Positions 42,184 through 54,666 of a stretch of 64,000 bases of DNA are shown here, piece by piece. The position numbers and the translations under genes are program-made. Origin of the DNA: Apium graveolens (lineage: Eukaryota > Streptophyta > Magnoliopsida > Apiales > Apiaceae); contig NC_133650.1 in the NCBI RefSeq assembly GCF_009905375.1, positions 302,967,203 to 303,031,202 of the forward strand, written 5' to 3'. How positions within the stretch are numbered: position 1 is the first letter of the stretch; each line of letters begins with the position of its first letter. Below the pieces are notes generated by a model. That model saw only the letters and a list, made by a program, of their open reading frames with translations, did not search any database and was not told the origin of the DNA.

Positions 42184-45177
42184 TGTGGCGCCCCAAAACC
42201 CAGGGTCAGGAGTCTCGAAAGCCACGCCATCTAAACTCACACTAGAATATATAAATACTCACACTTCACGACCCCACACTTATCACACACATACACTTAC
42301 AGGTTATTATCTTGGGAACGAACCATCAAGTGATAATTATTACAACCCAAAAGTAATTAATCTTACCGGGGAGTGACCTTTAGGTAAGGCTAGACCGCCG
42401 ACCAAATATACGTTTCTTGTTTCTTACCTTACATAAGTCATACTTATAAATAAGCCGAACTATAAACAACTGAAAACTAATCCAGCTTATTGTGACTACC
42501 TGTGGTACAGCACCAAACAATCTACGGAACAGCTGGCCATTTCCTACCCATTTCCTGGCTGTAGTTCTCATGGCAGGCATCTTGATTCATTGTCGTGTTG
42601 TGTCAATTTAAGAAAACAAGTGTGAGCTATAATGCCTAGCATAATAATGTACAGTATGAAAATGACTGTATGATAACATCATATATGATATTTATGTTTT
42701 ATTCGAAAATAGTTTTCTTTGGTGATACACACCTTTTTATGAAAACAATTTTTTAAGGGATTTTAATATCCTGCGAATACCTTAATAGTAATCCCAGCAC
42801 CTAGGCTTGGGTTACGACATTGCATCACAATTTCAATTGGAAGAATTAGGACACTCGTTGGAGCCACCGTATACGATGATCAGTCGTAATACGATAATAG
42901 TAACCTTTTCTACTAGTAGAAGGACAACACCTTCGTTTCCCGGTTATCACCCTTGCCGCATTCGGGCTACGTGTCCCATTTTCGGGTATACACATACTTC
43001 ACAAGTTCCTGAGTACACTGAGTACCTTCGCCTGCGGTATCTTTGGTAGTCCATCTAGCACACATAGTACCAGAGTCTACCCCTCCCTTGTCCTTTAAAA
43101 GAATTCTATCAATCTCGAGAACTCGAACCACATCGAAGTTCCCCAAGCGTTTTGCTTGTTGATAGAAACATCTTATCTCTCTAAGATATAAGTGTATATA
43201 TATGTATATACGTACTTCCGAGAATTTCGGAGGAAGTACTAAGGATGTGAGTTGACCGTTGTCAACAGATAATTAATAAGGGGGAAAAGTTTCTCCTTGA
43301 AACTATATTCAACATATTAAATAAGTCGGAATAATATTCACCGACGATCTTAAATTATTCGAATGATATTCTGAAATCAGAAAGTATATTTTAAATCAGG
43401 ATCTATGATTTTTAAATCAATAATAAACCCTTTAAGAATAATAATTAGTTAAATAATAGTCGATAAATAATAAAACCTCGAATGAGTTCACTCTCTAAAA
43501 GAATATTTAAAATAATATTCCTCAACTAGTTTGTGTCTCCATAATTTATAATCTATAGTGATTAATCGGGTTTGGAATAAATAATCATTGGAGTATACTA
43601 CTCCCATAATAAGGAATAAGTATATAGTATTTATTATTCGAACAATAAAATATAGTTGAGGGAATATGATTGTTGGGAAATCGTTTTAATAAAGTTCGAG
43701 GTGTTTTAATGTTTCGTAAGTGGACGATGAGTCCCTTTAAAACGTACTACTACGGACTTATAACCGTCCTATAATATCACCAGAAGTGATTCTTGGATCC
43801 CGACCGATTCTCGGTCTTATATAATACGTCACGCTTAAAGCGAAATAACATTTCATGATATATACTTTATCATACACCATCGCTATATTATGCGAAATTC
43901 AACAATTATGTATCATGGCAAGCTTGGTATTTATGCAATGATAGTAAAACAATCCTTTCACAACACAACAGTAAAAATGGAGTTGGGTTCGTAAACTTTC
44001 CTGGGTATCTCGAGGTGGAGGATACTCTAGGTTTCGCTCGGAAATCTATAACCATAACACAATTCATTTCGTTAGGTTCCGTTCTAATTTACAGCAACTC
44101 GCACTCATGCACTACTTATTATGCACCCTCTCAACTTATACTACCCTTATCATTCCTTTAAGTCATATTCACATTATGGTCACTTCATTTTCCTAAGTAT
44201 CTTAGGTTCATTCTTATTATCGCCGTCGGCTCCGCTTATGGATTCTTACGGTTTCTACTCGCGCGGTCTCAGCTCCGACATTTTTATATAATTGGAAAAT
44301 CATTATTTTCACTTGAAATTTTTATGGCAGTTAGGAAACTCAATATGTTACTCTCTGTAAATATTTCATAATTTATGAACACTTTTAAGTCTATCCTCTA
44401 TATTTTCAAAGTTCGTAATTCGTAGCAGTTTTTGTCGCGTAAATCACTTTTAGTAAAATGACCATAACTTTTGATCCGTAAATTGAATCAAGCGATTCAA
44501 GTGCCTAAACGATCCTTATAACATTGCCTATCCTAAAAAAAGGTTAGTTTTCAAGAATCTACAGTGTACAACTTCGGGACTTTCTGCAGAAACTTAAAGT
44601 TACGATTTGTTGGTTTTAACGAAGTTACGTTTACGATCGGGGTTTCGTTTACGCCCTAACTCTTAACACAACCACCAACAATCATCATATCATCATCAAC
44701 ACACAAAATCCTCTTAAATCTACTTAACTTAATCATCAAGATTTCATCAATAACACTCATTACACTAGGTTTACTACCACATACTAAATGAATCTTTAAA
44801 ATGAATCTTAAATAAAGTTGGGCCAAAGATTTTTACCTTTCTTGAAAGCTTGAGATGTGTTCTTGAGGATGGTAGAGGCTTGGAAGTGCTTGGTATGATT
44901 TTTATAATCTAAAACCACCATTGAAATCAAGAAACCAAATAGAGGTTACTATTCACACTATTCACTAGTGAGTTTCTTGAATTTATTTCACCCATGAAAC
45001 CTTGATAAAAAGAGATGAAAGAATTTTCTTACCTTAGTTTAATTGCTAGGAGGCTTGAGAATTAATTGGATGATTTTACAAGAGCTAGAACTTGGAGATT
45101 TGAATTTGAATTCCCCTTTTTTCTTCAAATTGCCGAATGGAAGTAATTGGGATGGGGGGTATTTATACTACTCTTGG
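42184..45177 (-). repeat. Gypsy 3' LTR, lacking its first ~666 bp
   Basis: Matches 49766-52818 of the other LTR. The remaining U3 part, equivalent to 52819-53484, is gone. The break falls just upstream of the TATA-like box. Open frames within (for example 42807-43049) also exist in the other LTR and are not genes. Confidence 0.9.
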
Positions 45178-46925
45178 AATCCAAATTCTTGCACATTTGG
45201 AATCCAAATCCAGGATGCATACCTCGTGATCCCTTTCTCATCCTTCACGCATTTCACTTCTTCACCGGTCAAGGTTTCTCTTTCTTCATTCATCTTCTTT
45301 TCCTGACATATTCGTATCTTTTCAGCCAGCTCTGGCACTAGCTTAATATATAATAATCCTTCCGTTCCCTTACTGGTCATTCTCACGTCAATTTCCATCT
45401 TCTCAAATTCCTTAATCAACTCCTCTGATGTCATTATCATCTTGAGTCTTTCCTTCCTACTAAGGGCGTCAGCCACCATATTGGCTTTACATGGGTGATA
45501 CAAAATTTCACAGTCGTAGTCTTTTATCAACTCTAACCATCTCCTCTGTCTCATGTTCAGTTCCTTTTGAGTAAAAATATATTTGAGGCTTTTATAGTCA
45601 GTGTAGATCTTGAATTTCTCACCGTATAGGTAGTGTCTCCAAATTTTTAGGGCAAACACTATGGCTGCTAAATCTATATCATGAGTAGGGTATCTGCTCT
45701 CATATTCCTTCAATTGCCGAGTGGCATACGCTATAACTTTGCCGTGCTGCATCACTACACATCCTAATCCTTTAAGCGATGCGTCGCTGTATATCACAAA
45801 CTCTCCCTTTCCATCGGGAAGAGCGAGCACTGGTGCTGACACCAGCCTCCTTTTCAGTTCTTGAAAACTCTCCTCATATTTCTCTGTCCATACAAACTTT
45901 TCTGTCTTTTGGGTAAGTCTAGTCAGTGGACCGGCTATCTTAGCAAAATCTTGCACAAATCTTCGGTAATATCCTGCTAAACCCACAAAACTCCTAACCT
46001 CCGTTGGGGTAGTTGGTCTTTCCCAATTGGATACCGCCTCTATCTTGGCAGGGTCAACTAAAACTCCTTTGCTACTCACCACATGTCCTAGAAACCGAAC
46101 TTCTCGCAACCAAAACTCGCACTTCGAGAACTTGGCATACAATTTCTCATTCCTCAAAATTTCTAAGACTATCCTCAAATATTCTGTGTGTTCTTGCTCT
46201 ATCTTTGAGTAGATAAGAATATCATCTATAAAAACTATCACACATATATCCAGGTACTTTTTGAACACTCTGTTCATCAAATCCATAAAGGTTGCGGGTG
46301 TATTGGTTAACCCAAACGACATAACTAAGAACTCATAGTGTCCATACCTAGTGCAAAAAGCAGTCTTCGGTATATCTTCCAGTTCGATTTTCAACTGGTG
46401 ATATCATGTTCTTAAATCTATTTTGGAAAAATGTACAGCTCCTTTGAGTTGATCGAATAGGTCATCAATTCTGGGGAGAGGGTATCTATTCTTAATAGTC
46501 AGCTTATTCAGCTCTCGATAGTCTATGCATAATCTCATACTGCCGTCTTTTTTCTTTACAAACAGTATTGGCGCTCCCCATGGTGACACACTCGGCCTTA
46601 TCATTCCATTAACTAATAACTCTTGCAGTTGAGAAGCTAGTTCCTTCATCTCAACGGGGGCTAGCCTATATGGGGCCTTGGATACTGGTGTCGTTCCTGA
46701 TGCTAACTCTATAGCGAACTTTATTTCTCGGTCAGGTGGCAATCCTGGTAAGTTCTCTGGAAATACATCCTCGAATTCATTTACTATGGGTATGTCGTGT
46801 ATATTAGGGACTTCCTTCTTGGTATCTATCATATAAGCCAAATAGGCCTCGTTACCTTTCCTTAACAATCTTTTTGCATGTAGCATGGTTAGAAATTTCT
46901 GGTTCTGTCGTTGACCTTTAAACAC
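45168..46925 (-). pseudogene. Gypsy reverse transcriptase and RNase H
   Basis: Going down the minus strand from 46925: a linker, then RT with [24 protein letters not shown] (first Asp), [10 protein letters not shown] (catalytic Asp pair, near 46225) and [11 protein letters not shown]; then the RNase H region [23 protein letters not shown] (usual His is Tyr) and [13 protein letters not shown] near 46396, in place of a Gly codon, splits it. Otherwise the frame is the same on both sides. After RNase H the frame reads into WIWIPNVQE, the start of the integrase zinc-binding region, and stops at the deletion junction. Without integrase it cannot be autonomous. Confidence 0.9.
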
Positions 46926-47722
46926 TACTTTTTTTTATTCTGCACTCTTATCTTTACTTTCTTCTGTTCACAATCTATTTGCGCTCCGTTGCTGGATAAC
47001 CAATCCATACCTAAGATTACATCAAATTCTCCTAACGCGAATGGGATTAGGTCGACCTCGAAGATATTCCCTTCTAATTTCAACTTGCACTTAGGGTGTT
47101 CTTGATTTATAGGAATTATTTCTTTGTTTGCTATTTCCACTCGTAATATTTCACATAAGGGTATGACATTAAGCTTTAAATTTTTAGAAAAATCTTGAGA
47201 TATAAAAGACTTGGTTGCTCCAGAATCAAATAGGACATTTGCATGTTCGGAATTTAACAAAAGGGTACCTGCTATCACGTCAGTGTTTCGAACAGCATCC
47301 TGAACAGTCATGTTGAAGGTCCTAGCAGCTGGGGGTCGGTTGGATGCAGCTTTGCTCATCTCTGAGGTTGGGGGCTTCAACGTTGGGCAATCCTTTCTCA
47401 TGTGTCTTACCTTTCCATTTTGGAAACACGTTACATTGGGCCGGTTGCAGTTGTTGGCAAGGTGTCCGATTTGGTCACACCGGTAACATCTCAGAGGGGC
47501 TCTGGTCTGGGTACACACTCCAAGGTGTCTCTTCTTACAGGTTTGACACTCTGGTATTGGGGCACGTGGTTGGCTATGAAATGTTGCCCTAGATTGTCCA
47601 CCGCCCTGGCCAACACTCTCGCTTGGGGCCTTTCTGAATCTGGGGCCTCGCGCAGGTTGGGACACCGCTCCCCTGACAAACCTGCTCGGAAGGCTCCTAT
47701 TCCCGATTCCTATTCCTTGGCT
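46925..47722 (-). pseudogene. Gypsy nucleocapsid zinc knuckles and protease
   Basis: The first knuckle CYRCDQIGHLANNC is intact. The second, CFQNGKVRHMRKDC, has lost its second Cys (Asn) and a Gly (Arg). The protease motif LFDSGATKSFIS follows (near 47230), with the catalytic Asp intact. At the RT side the frame ends in a run of eight A (near 46928-46937 on the minus strand), where a one-base slip leads into the RT frame. This could be a decayed indel or, less likely, a programmed frameshift. Small indels also separate it from gag near 47680-47723. Confidence 0.85.
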
Positions 47723-48542
47723 TCATATCTTCCTTTTCCTATTTTCATTTTCCTTCACACCCTGCTCACTGTTAGCTTCAACAATCGAGGCTTTTTGCAC
47801 TAATGTGGCATAGTCTGTCAGCTCTAACACTGCTACTCGGTTCTGTATCCACTGTTTCAGACCAAGCTGAAACCTTCGAGCTTTCTTTTCTTCGGTATTC
47901 ACGAACTCAGGCACAAATCTCAACAACTCAGTAAATTTGGCCTTATATTCTGCCACAGTCATCTTATCCTGTTTCAACTCCAGAAACATAATCTCCATCT
48001 GAGTTTCCATAAACCTAGGGAAGTACTTGTCTAAGAACAGTCGGGTAAATCTATCCCATGGAATCACTACATCAGTTTCTAGGTTTTGTTTGGACTCCCA
48101 CCAGTAGTTAGCTTCTCCTTTCAGCATGTAAGAAGCGAAAATGGTCTTATGTCGTTCCTCAACACCTAGTAACTCAAAGGACTTTTCTATCTCTTTGAGC
48201 CAGGCCCGTGCTTCAACGGGGTCGGCAGATCCTAGAAACTCGGGGGGGTTTGATAGATTTGAAGGCTCTAAAGGCAGTAGTTGCAGTCTGTTGGGCAACA
48301 TGTGGCCGTGGTGGAATAGGCTGTTGGTTCAAATTTGCTCTTAACAGTTCCATAAATTCATTCATGGGGTTTCCTCCCTGACGGGTATCCTCAGCCTCTT
48401 CTTCTACATATTCTTCCTCATCATATTCATTATAGTCTAAGACCTCTTCACTTTCCTCATTCACTACAGGGTCAGGTTCACTCCGTTGTTGGTTAACAAA
48501 TTCTGTGGGCTGTGCCCTGGTTCCTCTTCTACGGGGTGGCAT
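47723..48542 (-). pseudogene. Gypsy gag capsid
   Basis: The ATG at 48542 starts MPPRRRGTRAQPTEF and leads through an acidic stretch (EEYVEEEAED) to about 48250, where an indel in a run of seven C moves the frame to 48301-47723. That frame holds the retrotransposon gag domain: PPEFLGSADPVEARAWLKEI, NYWWESKQ, FLDKYFPR, KFTELLRFVP and a C-terminal SIVEANSEQ. It builds the particle core. Confidence 0.88.
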
Positions 48543-48910
48543 TGTTCTGATAATACAAATTGGTCAACATAGTTGTAATTATAACAGTTGGATTATTTTA
48601 TTCGTATGTAAGCATGTCGTTTATTATCTAGCAAGTTTTTATAAAGTGCAATAATATAGACATCATTTCTTAATAACTGCTTAGATATATATTAATAAGA
48701 TCTCCCACTTATATCTTGGGGATGAAACAACTAGCCGAGTTCATACATGCCTGGTTACAATATATCATTACTAGTTCTGAATACTGAAATGAAAATACAC
48801 AAGCCGTGTACCCTGAAGGGCTAGGAACACTATCTACTACTAGCTATCCTATCAAAATTGGTGATAAGTCACCCAGCCTTCTTCAAGGTCGATATCTAGT
48901 CACTAGTCTC

Positions 48911-49582
48911 TCAGTCACTATCACTGCGAGTGAGGTCACACACCCTCCTCATCGCTCCTGCAATCATCAGCTCTGCATCAACTACCGGGATGTATCATCC
49001 CACTGATGTCATCCTCATCTGAACCCTGGTATGGAGCTCGATCCCATCGATCTCTTTACGGGCTATGGCTGGGGAAGCAGCTCTGAAATCTCCTGGGTAT
49101 CCTAGTCGGGTGGCTCTCTCAGCTGTCAGTGCCTGGCGTAACTCCGTAATGCGAGGAGATGCCGCAGTGATCTTAGCGTTAAGCTGACCCACTATCCAGT
49201 CATGTACGGCTACATGCATGGTCACCGGTGGTGGTAGAGGTAAATCTGGGTCGCTAGAGGATATGTCATAAACCTCGTGGAACTGTGCACGTATCGCCTC
49301 CTCCTCATCATCATCAGTATAGGGCATAGGGCTCTGGATCCCTGGGGGTTATGTAGGAGAGCGAATAGCCTGGTGAGGGTACATGTCTACATCCCTCCAT
49401 ACTACGCCATTAGCTATGGGGACAGGAAGGTCAGTCTCCTCCTCTAAGACATCCTCAGTAGGGTCATCGTCTGAATCATCAATGGATGGGCTCTCTGGCT
49501 CGGGAATAGGGTCACGCTCAGGAATCATGACCTCATCAACAGGATCAACCTCCCTCCTAGGCTCCACTGGTACCTGACACAA
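48911..49582 (-). pseudogene. Extra acidic ORF between gypsy 5' LTR and gag
   Basis: One minus-strand frame runs 224 codons from 49582 to TGA at 48911-48913, broken only by TAA (49349-49351) and TGA (48995-48997). Its first half is Pro/Asp/Glu-rich (DDSDDDPTEDVLEEETDLPV); the second has a more folded look, including HDWIVGQLNAKITAASPRIT and ELRQALTAERATRLGY. I recognise no domain. It lies in the same sense as gag, downstream of the primer site, and gag starts about 370 bases later. Extra ORFs in this position are uncommon in gypsy elements. Confidence 0.6.
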
Positions 49583-49750
49583 TAGGCAAGGTGTTACTAA
49601 CTTAGAGTTGGAATTCTCTTGAGGGTAAAACGGTCAAGACTACCCGTGTAGCCCGACGACGAACCCGACTTGAGCTCTAATTGATTATTTTATTATTCTT
49701 ATGTCTAAGTATTTTATGTCCTATCGTTTCCAAGATTTGATAACATAAGG

Positions 49751-49761
49751 CTCTGATACCA
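49751..49761 (-). other. Gypsy primer-binding site (initiator tRNA-Met)
   Basis: CTCTGATACCA on the plus strand is the reverse complement of TGGTATCAGAG, four bases inside the LTR edge at 49766. Confidence 0.88.
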
Positions 49762-49765
49762 TTTC

Positions 49766-52700
49766 TGTGGCGCCCCAAAACCCGGGGTCAGGAGACTATG
49801 AAGCCACGCCATCTAAACTCACACAACTCACACTATAATATATAAATATTCACGCTTCATGACTCCATACTTATCACGCACACACACTTACAGGTTATTC
49901 TCTTGGAAACGAACCATCAAGTGATAATTATTACAACCCAAAAGTAATTAATCTTACTGGGGAGTGACCTTTAGGTAAGGCTAGTCCGCCAGCCAAATAT
50001 ACGTTTCTTGTTTCTTACCTTACATAACTCATACTTATAAATAAGCCGAACTATAAACAACTGAAAACTAATTCAGCTTATTCTGACTACCTGTGGTACA
50101 ACACCAAACAATCTACGGAACAGCTAGCCATTTCCTACCCGTTTCCTGGCTATGGTTCTCATGGCAGGCATCTTTATTCACTGTTGTGTTGTGTCAATTT
50201 AAGAAAACAAGTGTGAGCTATAATGCCCAGCATAATAATGTACAGTATGAAAATCACTGTATGATAACATCATATATAATATTTATGTTTTATTCGAAAA
50301 TAGTTTTCTTTGGTGATACACACCTTTTTATGAAAACAATTCTTTAAGGGATTTTAATATCCTGCGAATACCTTAATAGTAATCCCAGCACCTAGGCTTG
50401 GGTTACGGTATTGCATCACAATTCCAATTGGAAGAATTAGTACACTCGTTGGATCCACCGTATATAATGATCAGTCGTAATATAAAAATAGTAACCTTTT
50501 CTACTGGTAGAAGGACGACACCTTCGTATCCCGGTTATCACCCTTGCCGCATTTGGGCTACGTGTCCCATTTTCGGGTATACACATACTTCATAAGTTCC
50601 TGAGTACACTGAGTACCTTCGCCTGCGGTATCTTTGGTAGTCCATCTAGCACACATAGTACCAGAGTCTACCCCTCCCTTGTCCTTTAAAAGAATTCTAT
50701 CAATCTCGAGAACTCGAACCACATCGAAGTTCCCCAAGCGTTTTGCTTGTTGATAGAAACATCTTATCTCTCTAAGATATAAGTGTATATATATGTATAT
50801 ACGTACTTCCGGGAATTTCGGAGGAAGTACTAAGGATGTGAGTTGACCGTTGTCAACAGATAATTAATAAGGGGGGAAAGTTTCTCCTTGAAATTATATT
50901 CAACATATTAAATAAGTCGGAATAATATTCACCGATGATCTGAAATTATTCGAATGATATTCTGAAATCAGAAAGTATATTTTAAATCAGGATCTATGAT
51001 TTTTAAATCAATAATAAAACCTTTAAGAATAATAATTAATTAAATAATAGTCGATAAATAATTAAACCTCGAATGAGTTTACTCTCTAAAAGAATATTTA
51101 AAATAATATTCTTCAATTAGTTTGTGTCTCCATAATTTATAATCTATAGTGATTAATCGGGTTTGGAATAAATAATCGTTGGGGTATACTACTCCCATAA
51201 TTAGGAATAAGTATATAGTATTTATTATTGGAACAATAAAATATAGTTGAGGGAATATGATTGTTGGGAAATCGTTTTAATAAAGTTCGAGGTGTTTTAA
51301 TGTTTTGTAAGTGGACGATGAGTCCCTTTAAAACGTACTACTACGGACTTATAACCGTCCTATAATATCACCGGAAGTGATTCCCGGGTTTTAACTTAAA
51401 TCCCGACCGATTCTCAGTCTTATATAATACGTCACGCTTAAAGAGGAATAACATTTCACGATTAATACTTTATCGTACAACATCGCTATATTATGCGAAA
51501 TTCAACAACTATGTATCATGGCAAGCATGGTATTTATGCAATGATAGTAAAACAATCCTTTCACAACACAACAGTAAAAATGGAGTTGGGTTCGTAAACT
51601 TGCCTGGGTATCTCGAGGTGGAGGATGCTCCGGGTTCCGCTCGGAAATCTATAACCATAACACAATTCATTTCGTTAGGTTCCGTTCTAATTTACAGCAA
51701 CTCGCACTCATGCGCTACTTATTATGCACCCACTCAACTTATACTACCCTTATCATTCCTTTAAGTCATATTCACATTTTGGTCACTTTATTTTCCTAAG
51801 TATCTTAGGTTCATTCTTATTATCGCCGTCGGCTCCGCTTATGGATTCTTACGGTTTCTACTCGCGCGGTCTCGGCTCCGACATTTTTATAAAATTGGGA
51901 AATCATTATTTTCACTTGAAATTTTTATTACAGTTAGGAAACTCAATATTTTACTCTCTGTAAAAATTTCATGATTTATGAACACTTTTAAGTCTATCCT
52001 TTATATTTTCAAAGTTCGTAATTCGTAGCAGTTTTTGTTGCGTAAATCACTTTTAGTAAAACGACCATAACTTTTGATCCGTAAATCGGAATCAAGCGAT
52101 TCAAGCGCCTAAACGATCCTTATAACATTTCCTATCCTAAAACAAGGTTAGTTTTCAAGAATATACAGTTTACAACTTCGGGACTTTATGCAGAAACTTA
52201 AAGTTATGATTTGTTGGTTTTAACGAAGTTACGTTTAGTATCGGGATTTCGTTTACGCCCTAACTCTTAACACAACCACCAACAATCATTATATCATCAT
52301 CAACACACAAACTCCTCTCAAGAACATCATGTTCTTGAGGCAACAACAACCAACCTTAAATCTACTTAACTTAATCATCAAGATTTCATCAATAACACTC
52401 ATTACACTAGGTTTATTACCACATACTAAATGGATCTTAAAAATGAATCTTAAATAAAGCTAGGCCGAAGATTTTTACCTTTCTTGAAAGATTAAGATGT
52501 GTTCTTGAGGATGGTGGAGGCTTGGAAGTGCTTGGTACTATTTTTAGAATCTAAAACCACCATTGAAATCAAGAAACCAAAGAAAGGTTACTATTCACAC
52601 TATTCACTAGTGAGTTTCTTGAATTTATTTCACCCATCAAACCTTGATAAAAAGAGATGAAAGAATTTTATTACCTTAGTTTAATTGCTAGGAGACTTTA

Positions 52701-53484
52701 GAATTAATTGGATGATTTTACAAGATCTAGAACTTGGAGATTTGAATTTGAATTCCCCTTTTTTGTTCAAATTGCCGAATGGAAGCAATTGGGATGGGGG
52801 TATTTATACTACTCTTGGTTGCTTCTCTTGGATGCTTTGCTAGGCTGCTTCTAGGAAGATGAGGTGATATCTTTGTAATTGATTTTATTCTCCTAGTATA
52901 GCATTCTAGGTTGATTCTTGGTTGCATATCTTAGGGACAAATCCTAATAGCTTACTAGGTTACAAGCTAAACTACAAGGTTAGCTTCCTTAGCACACTAT
53001 TTTGCTAGCTAGCTTGATCATCCTATGGTTATCTCACTATTTGATGAAGTAACCATGGTTACTTCCTTACCATGGTTTAGTTAGTGCGTTACGTTTATTT
53101 AATCGTTTACGCGTTCGCTCGGTTACTTAAACGTTCTCCGTAATACTTACTCGTAATTGGTTTGTGAAGTAATTCCTTTCGTATTTATTCCTTATATTTT
53201 TATTTATCCTTACTTGAATATAAATCTTTAGGATTTTAATCTCGTAATTATATTGTGATTCCCGTAATCCTCGATAAGTCGTAAATACGGTCGTTTTTCA
53301 AAGTTCGTTTTCTTCGAAAACTAATAGCGTTTACATACACTCATTTGGTACGTATAGTCGTAATATCAACTCTGAAACTCATTTTCTCATGCACTACATA
53401 GTGTGGGCTCAAAAATTTTTCCCTTCTGTCATGTTTACTATTCATTAAACGTTTTACAAGGTCTCAAAAATTTGAGTTATTATA
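49766..53484 (-). repeat. Gypsy 5' LTR, full length
   Basis: 3719 bp. In element sense it starts TATAATAACTCAAAT, where the second base is probably a G-to-A change of the standard TG, and ends GGGGCGCCACA. It contains an insertion of ~45 bp relative to the 3' LTR near 52318-52362 and another of ~18 bp near 51385. Confidence 0.9.
52800..52810 (-). promoter_or_regulatory. TATA-like box of the gypsy LTR
   Basis: On the minus strand AGTATAAATACC lies about 675 bases from the LTR start. It is preserved in both LTRs (the other near 45160-45168), fitting the core promoter. Confidence 0.5.
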
Positions 53485-53489
53485 AATAC

Positions 53490-54663
53490 ATTCTCTAAAT
53501 ATTATCTAATATTTTTTATTTTTATTTTCTCTATAACAATTAATATTTACAAAATAATCTTACGGACGTTAACACTTATAAAATAACCGCAAAGAATTCA
53601 GGACCTTAACAAAATTTAATATACGCTTATCATAATTTAATTCGTTGCACGTATAAATATAAATTAAAAAAAAATAAAATTAGTAATTAATAAAAATAAA
53701 AAATATTTTTTTACAATTTATATTTAAATTTATATAAGGTGTATTACATATTTTTAGATGTAATAATAAGTAGTTTAATTTTATATGATATGAACTTCTA
53801 AAATATTCTATTTAATTTTCGGTAACATGAACGTGTCGAGGTGTCGCCGTGAGGCGACGCCGAGAAACATTTAAATATTTAATCTATTTTTTTAATAACT
53901 TTATTTTACATCATTTTGAATTTATATATCCTTTATAATATTTCAATAATTCATAATAATTTGCTACTAGCAACATGAACGCGTCGAGCGTCAAGGTGTC
54001 GCGGGGTGGCGTCGAGAAACCTTTAATCATAAATATAACTATTTTTAATTAATTTATTTTACATATTTTAAATATATATATATATATATATCGGTTCTAA
54101 TATTTCAATAATTTATTATAATTTGTTAACTATAAATATATTTTTCTACTAAATAAAGTATAAATATGTTGTCGTGATTATTAAGAATTTATTAAAAAGA
54201 ACTACAACTATATTAAATACCTATTGTATAGTAATATATTATATCTCACCATCAAATTTCAAGATAGTTGTGTATGCATATAAGATAGTTGTTAAAATAT
54301 AAATTTGAATGTACAGATCGTGTTAGGGATATAAGGAAGATCAAATAAGCCATTTGATGATATCACAATTATTTTTGGTGGAAATTTTAAGCAAATTTTA
54401 TCCGCAGTTTCAATAGTCCATTATGAATAAAATTACTTGAAACTTTTGTCAAATGCAACAAGAGCTAATTAGTATGTTCTCCTTCAAATAAAGCTTGAAA
54501 TTTTTGTCTAATCAATATATACTCGCATTCTTATCTCAGGTCAAGATCTATACTAACACAAAATAATATTGTGACAAAATTACATTTATGAAATAGTTAT
54601 AAATTTTTGCTAATTTGATCTTATATGTACGAAGTCCGATATTAATTAAAAGTGATCATATTC
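53490..54663. other. AT-rich intergenic DNA with GC-rich hairpin repeat
   Basis: No gene. A unit with AACATGAACGYGTCGAG followed by a GGTGTCGC box is repeated about 147 bases apart (near 53824 and 53971). In the first copy GTCGCC-GTGA-GGCGAC forms a perfect 6 bp stem. The surroundings are nearly pure AT. Confidence 0.6.
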
Positions 54664-54666
54664 ACA

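Larger units (their letters stand above)
42184..53484 (-). mobile_element. Ty3/gypsy element (chromovirus-like), internally deleted
   Basis: An 11.3 kb minus-strand element has outer ends TGTGGCGCC (42184) and TTATTATA (53484), flanked by GATAC (42179-42183) and AATAC (53485-53489), a TSD with one G-to-A change. Order in element sense: 3.7 kb LTR, initiator-Met primer site, extra acidic ORF, gag, protease, RT, RNase H, then a deletion, then a shortened 3' LTR. RT before RNase H with integrase expected last is the Ty3/gypsy order. The RT text and very long LTR suggest the Tekay/Del chromovirus group; the chromodomain that would prove it lies in the deleted part. LTR identity is about 95% by eye. 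Confidence 0.88.

Noticed and set aside
42807..45341. Genes in the left gypsy LTR
   Set aside because: The same frames recur in the right LTR and have no domain similarity.
46925..46940. Programmed frameshift between gypsy protease and RT
   Set aside because: An A8 run is present, but gag and protease carry other random indels, so decay is the simpler explanation.
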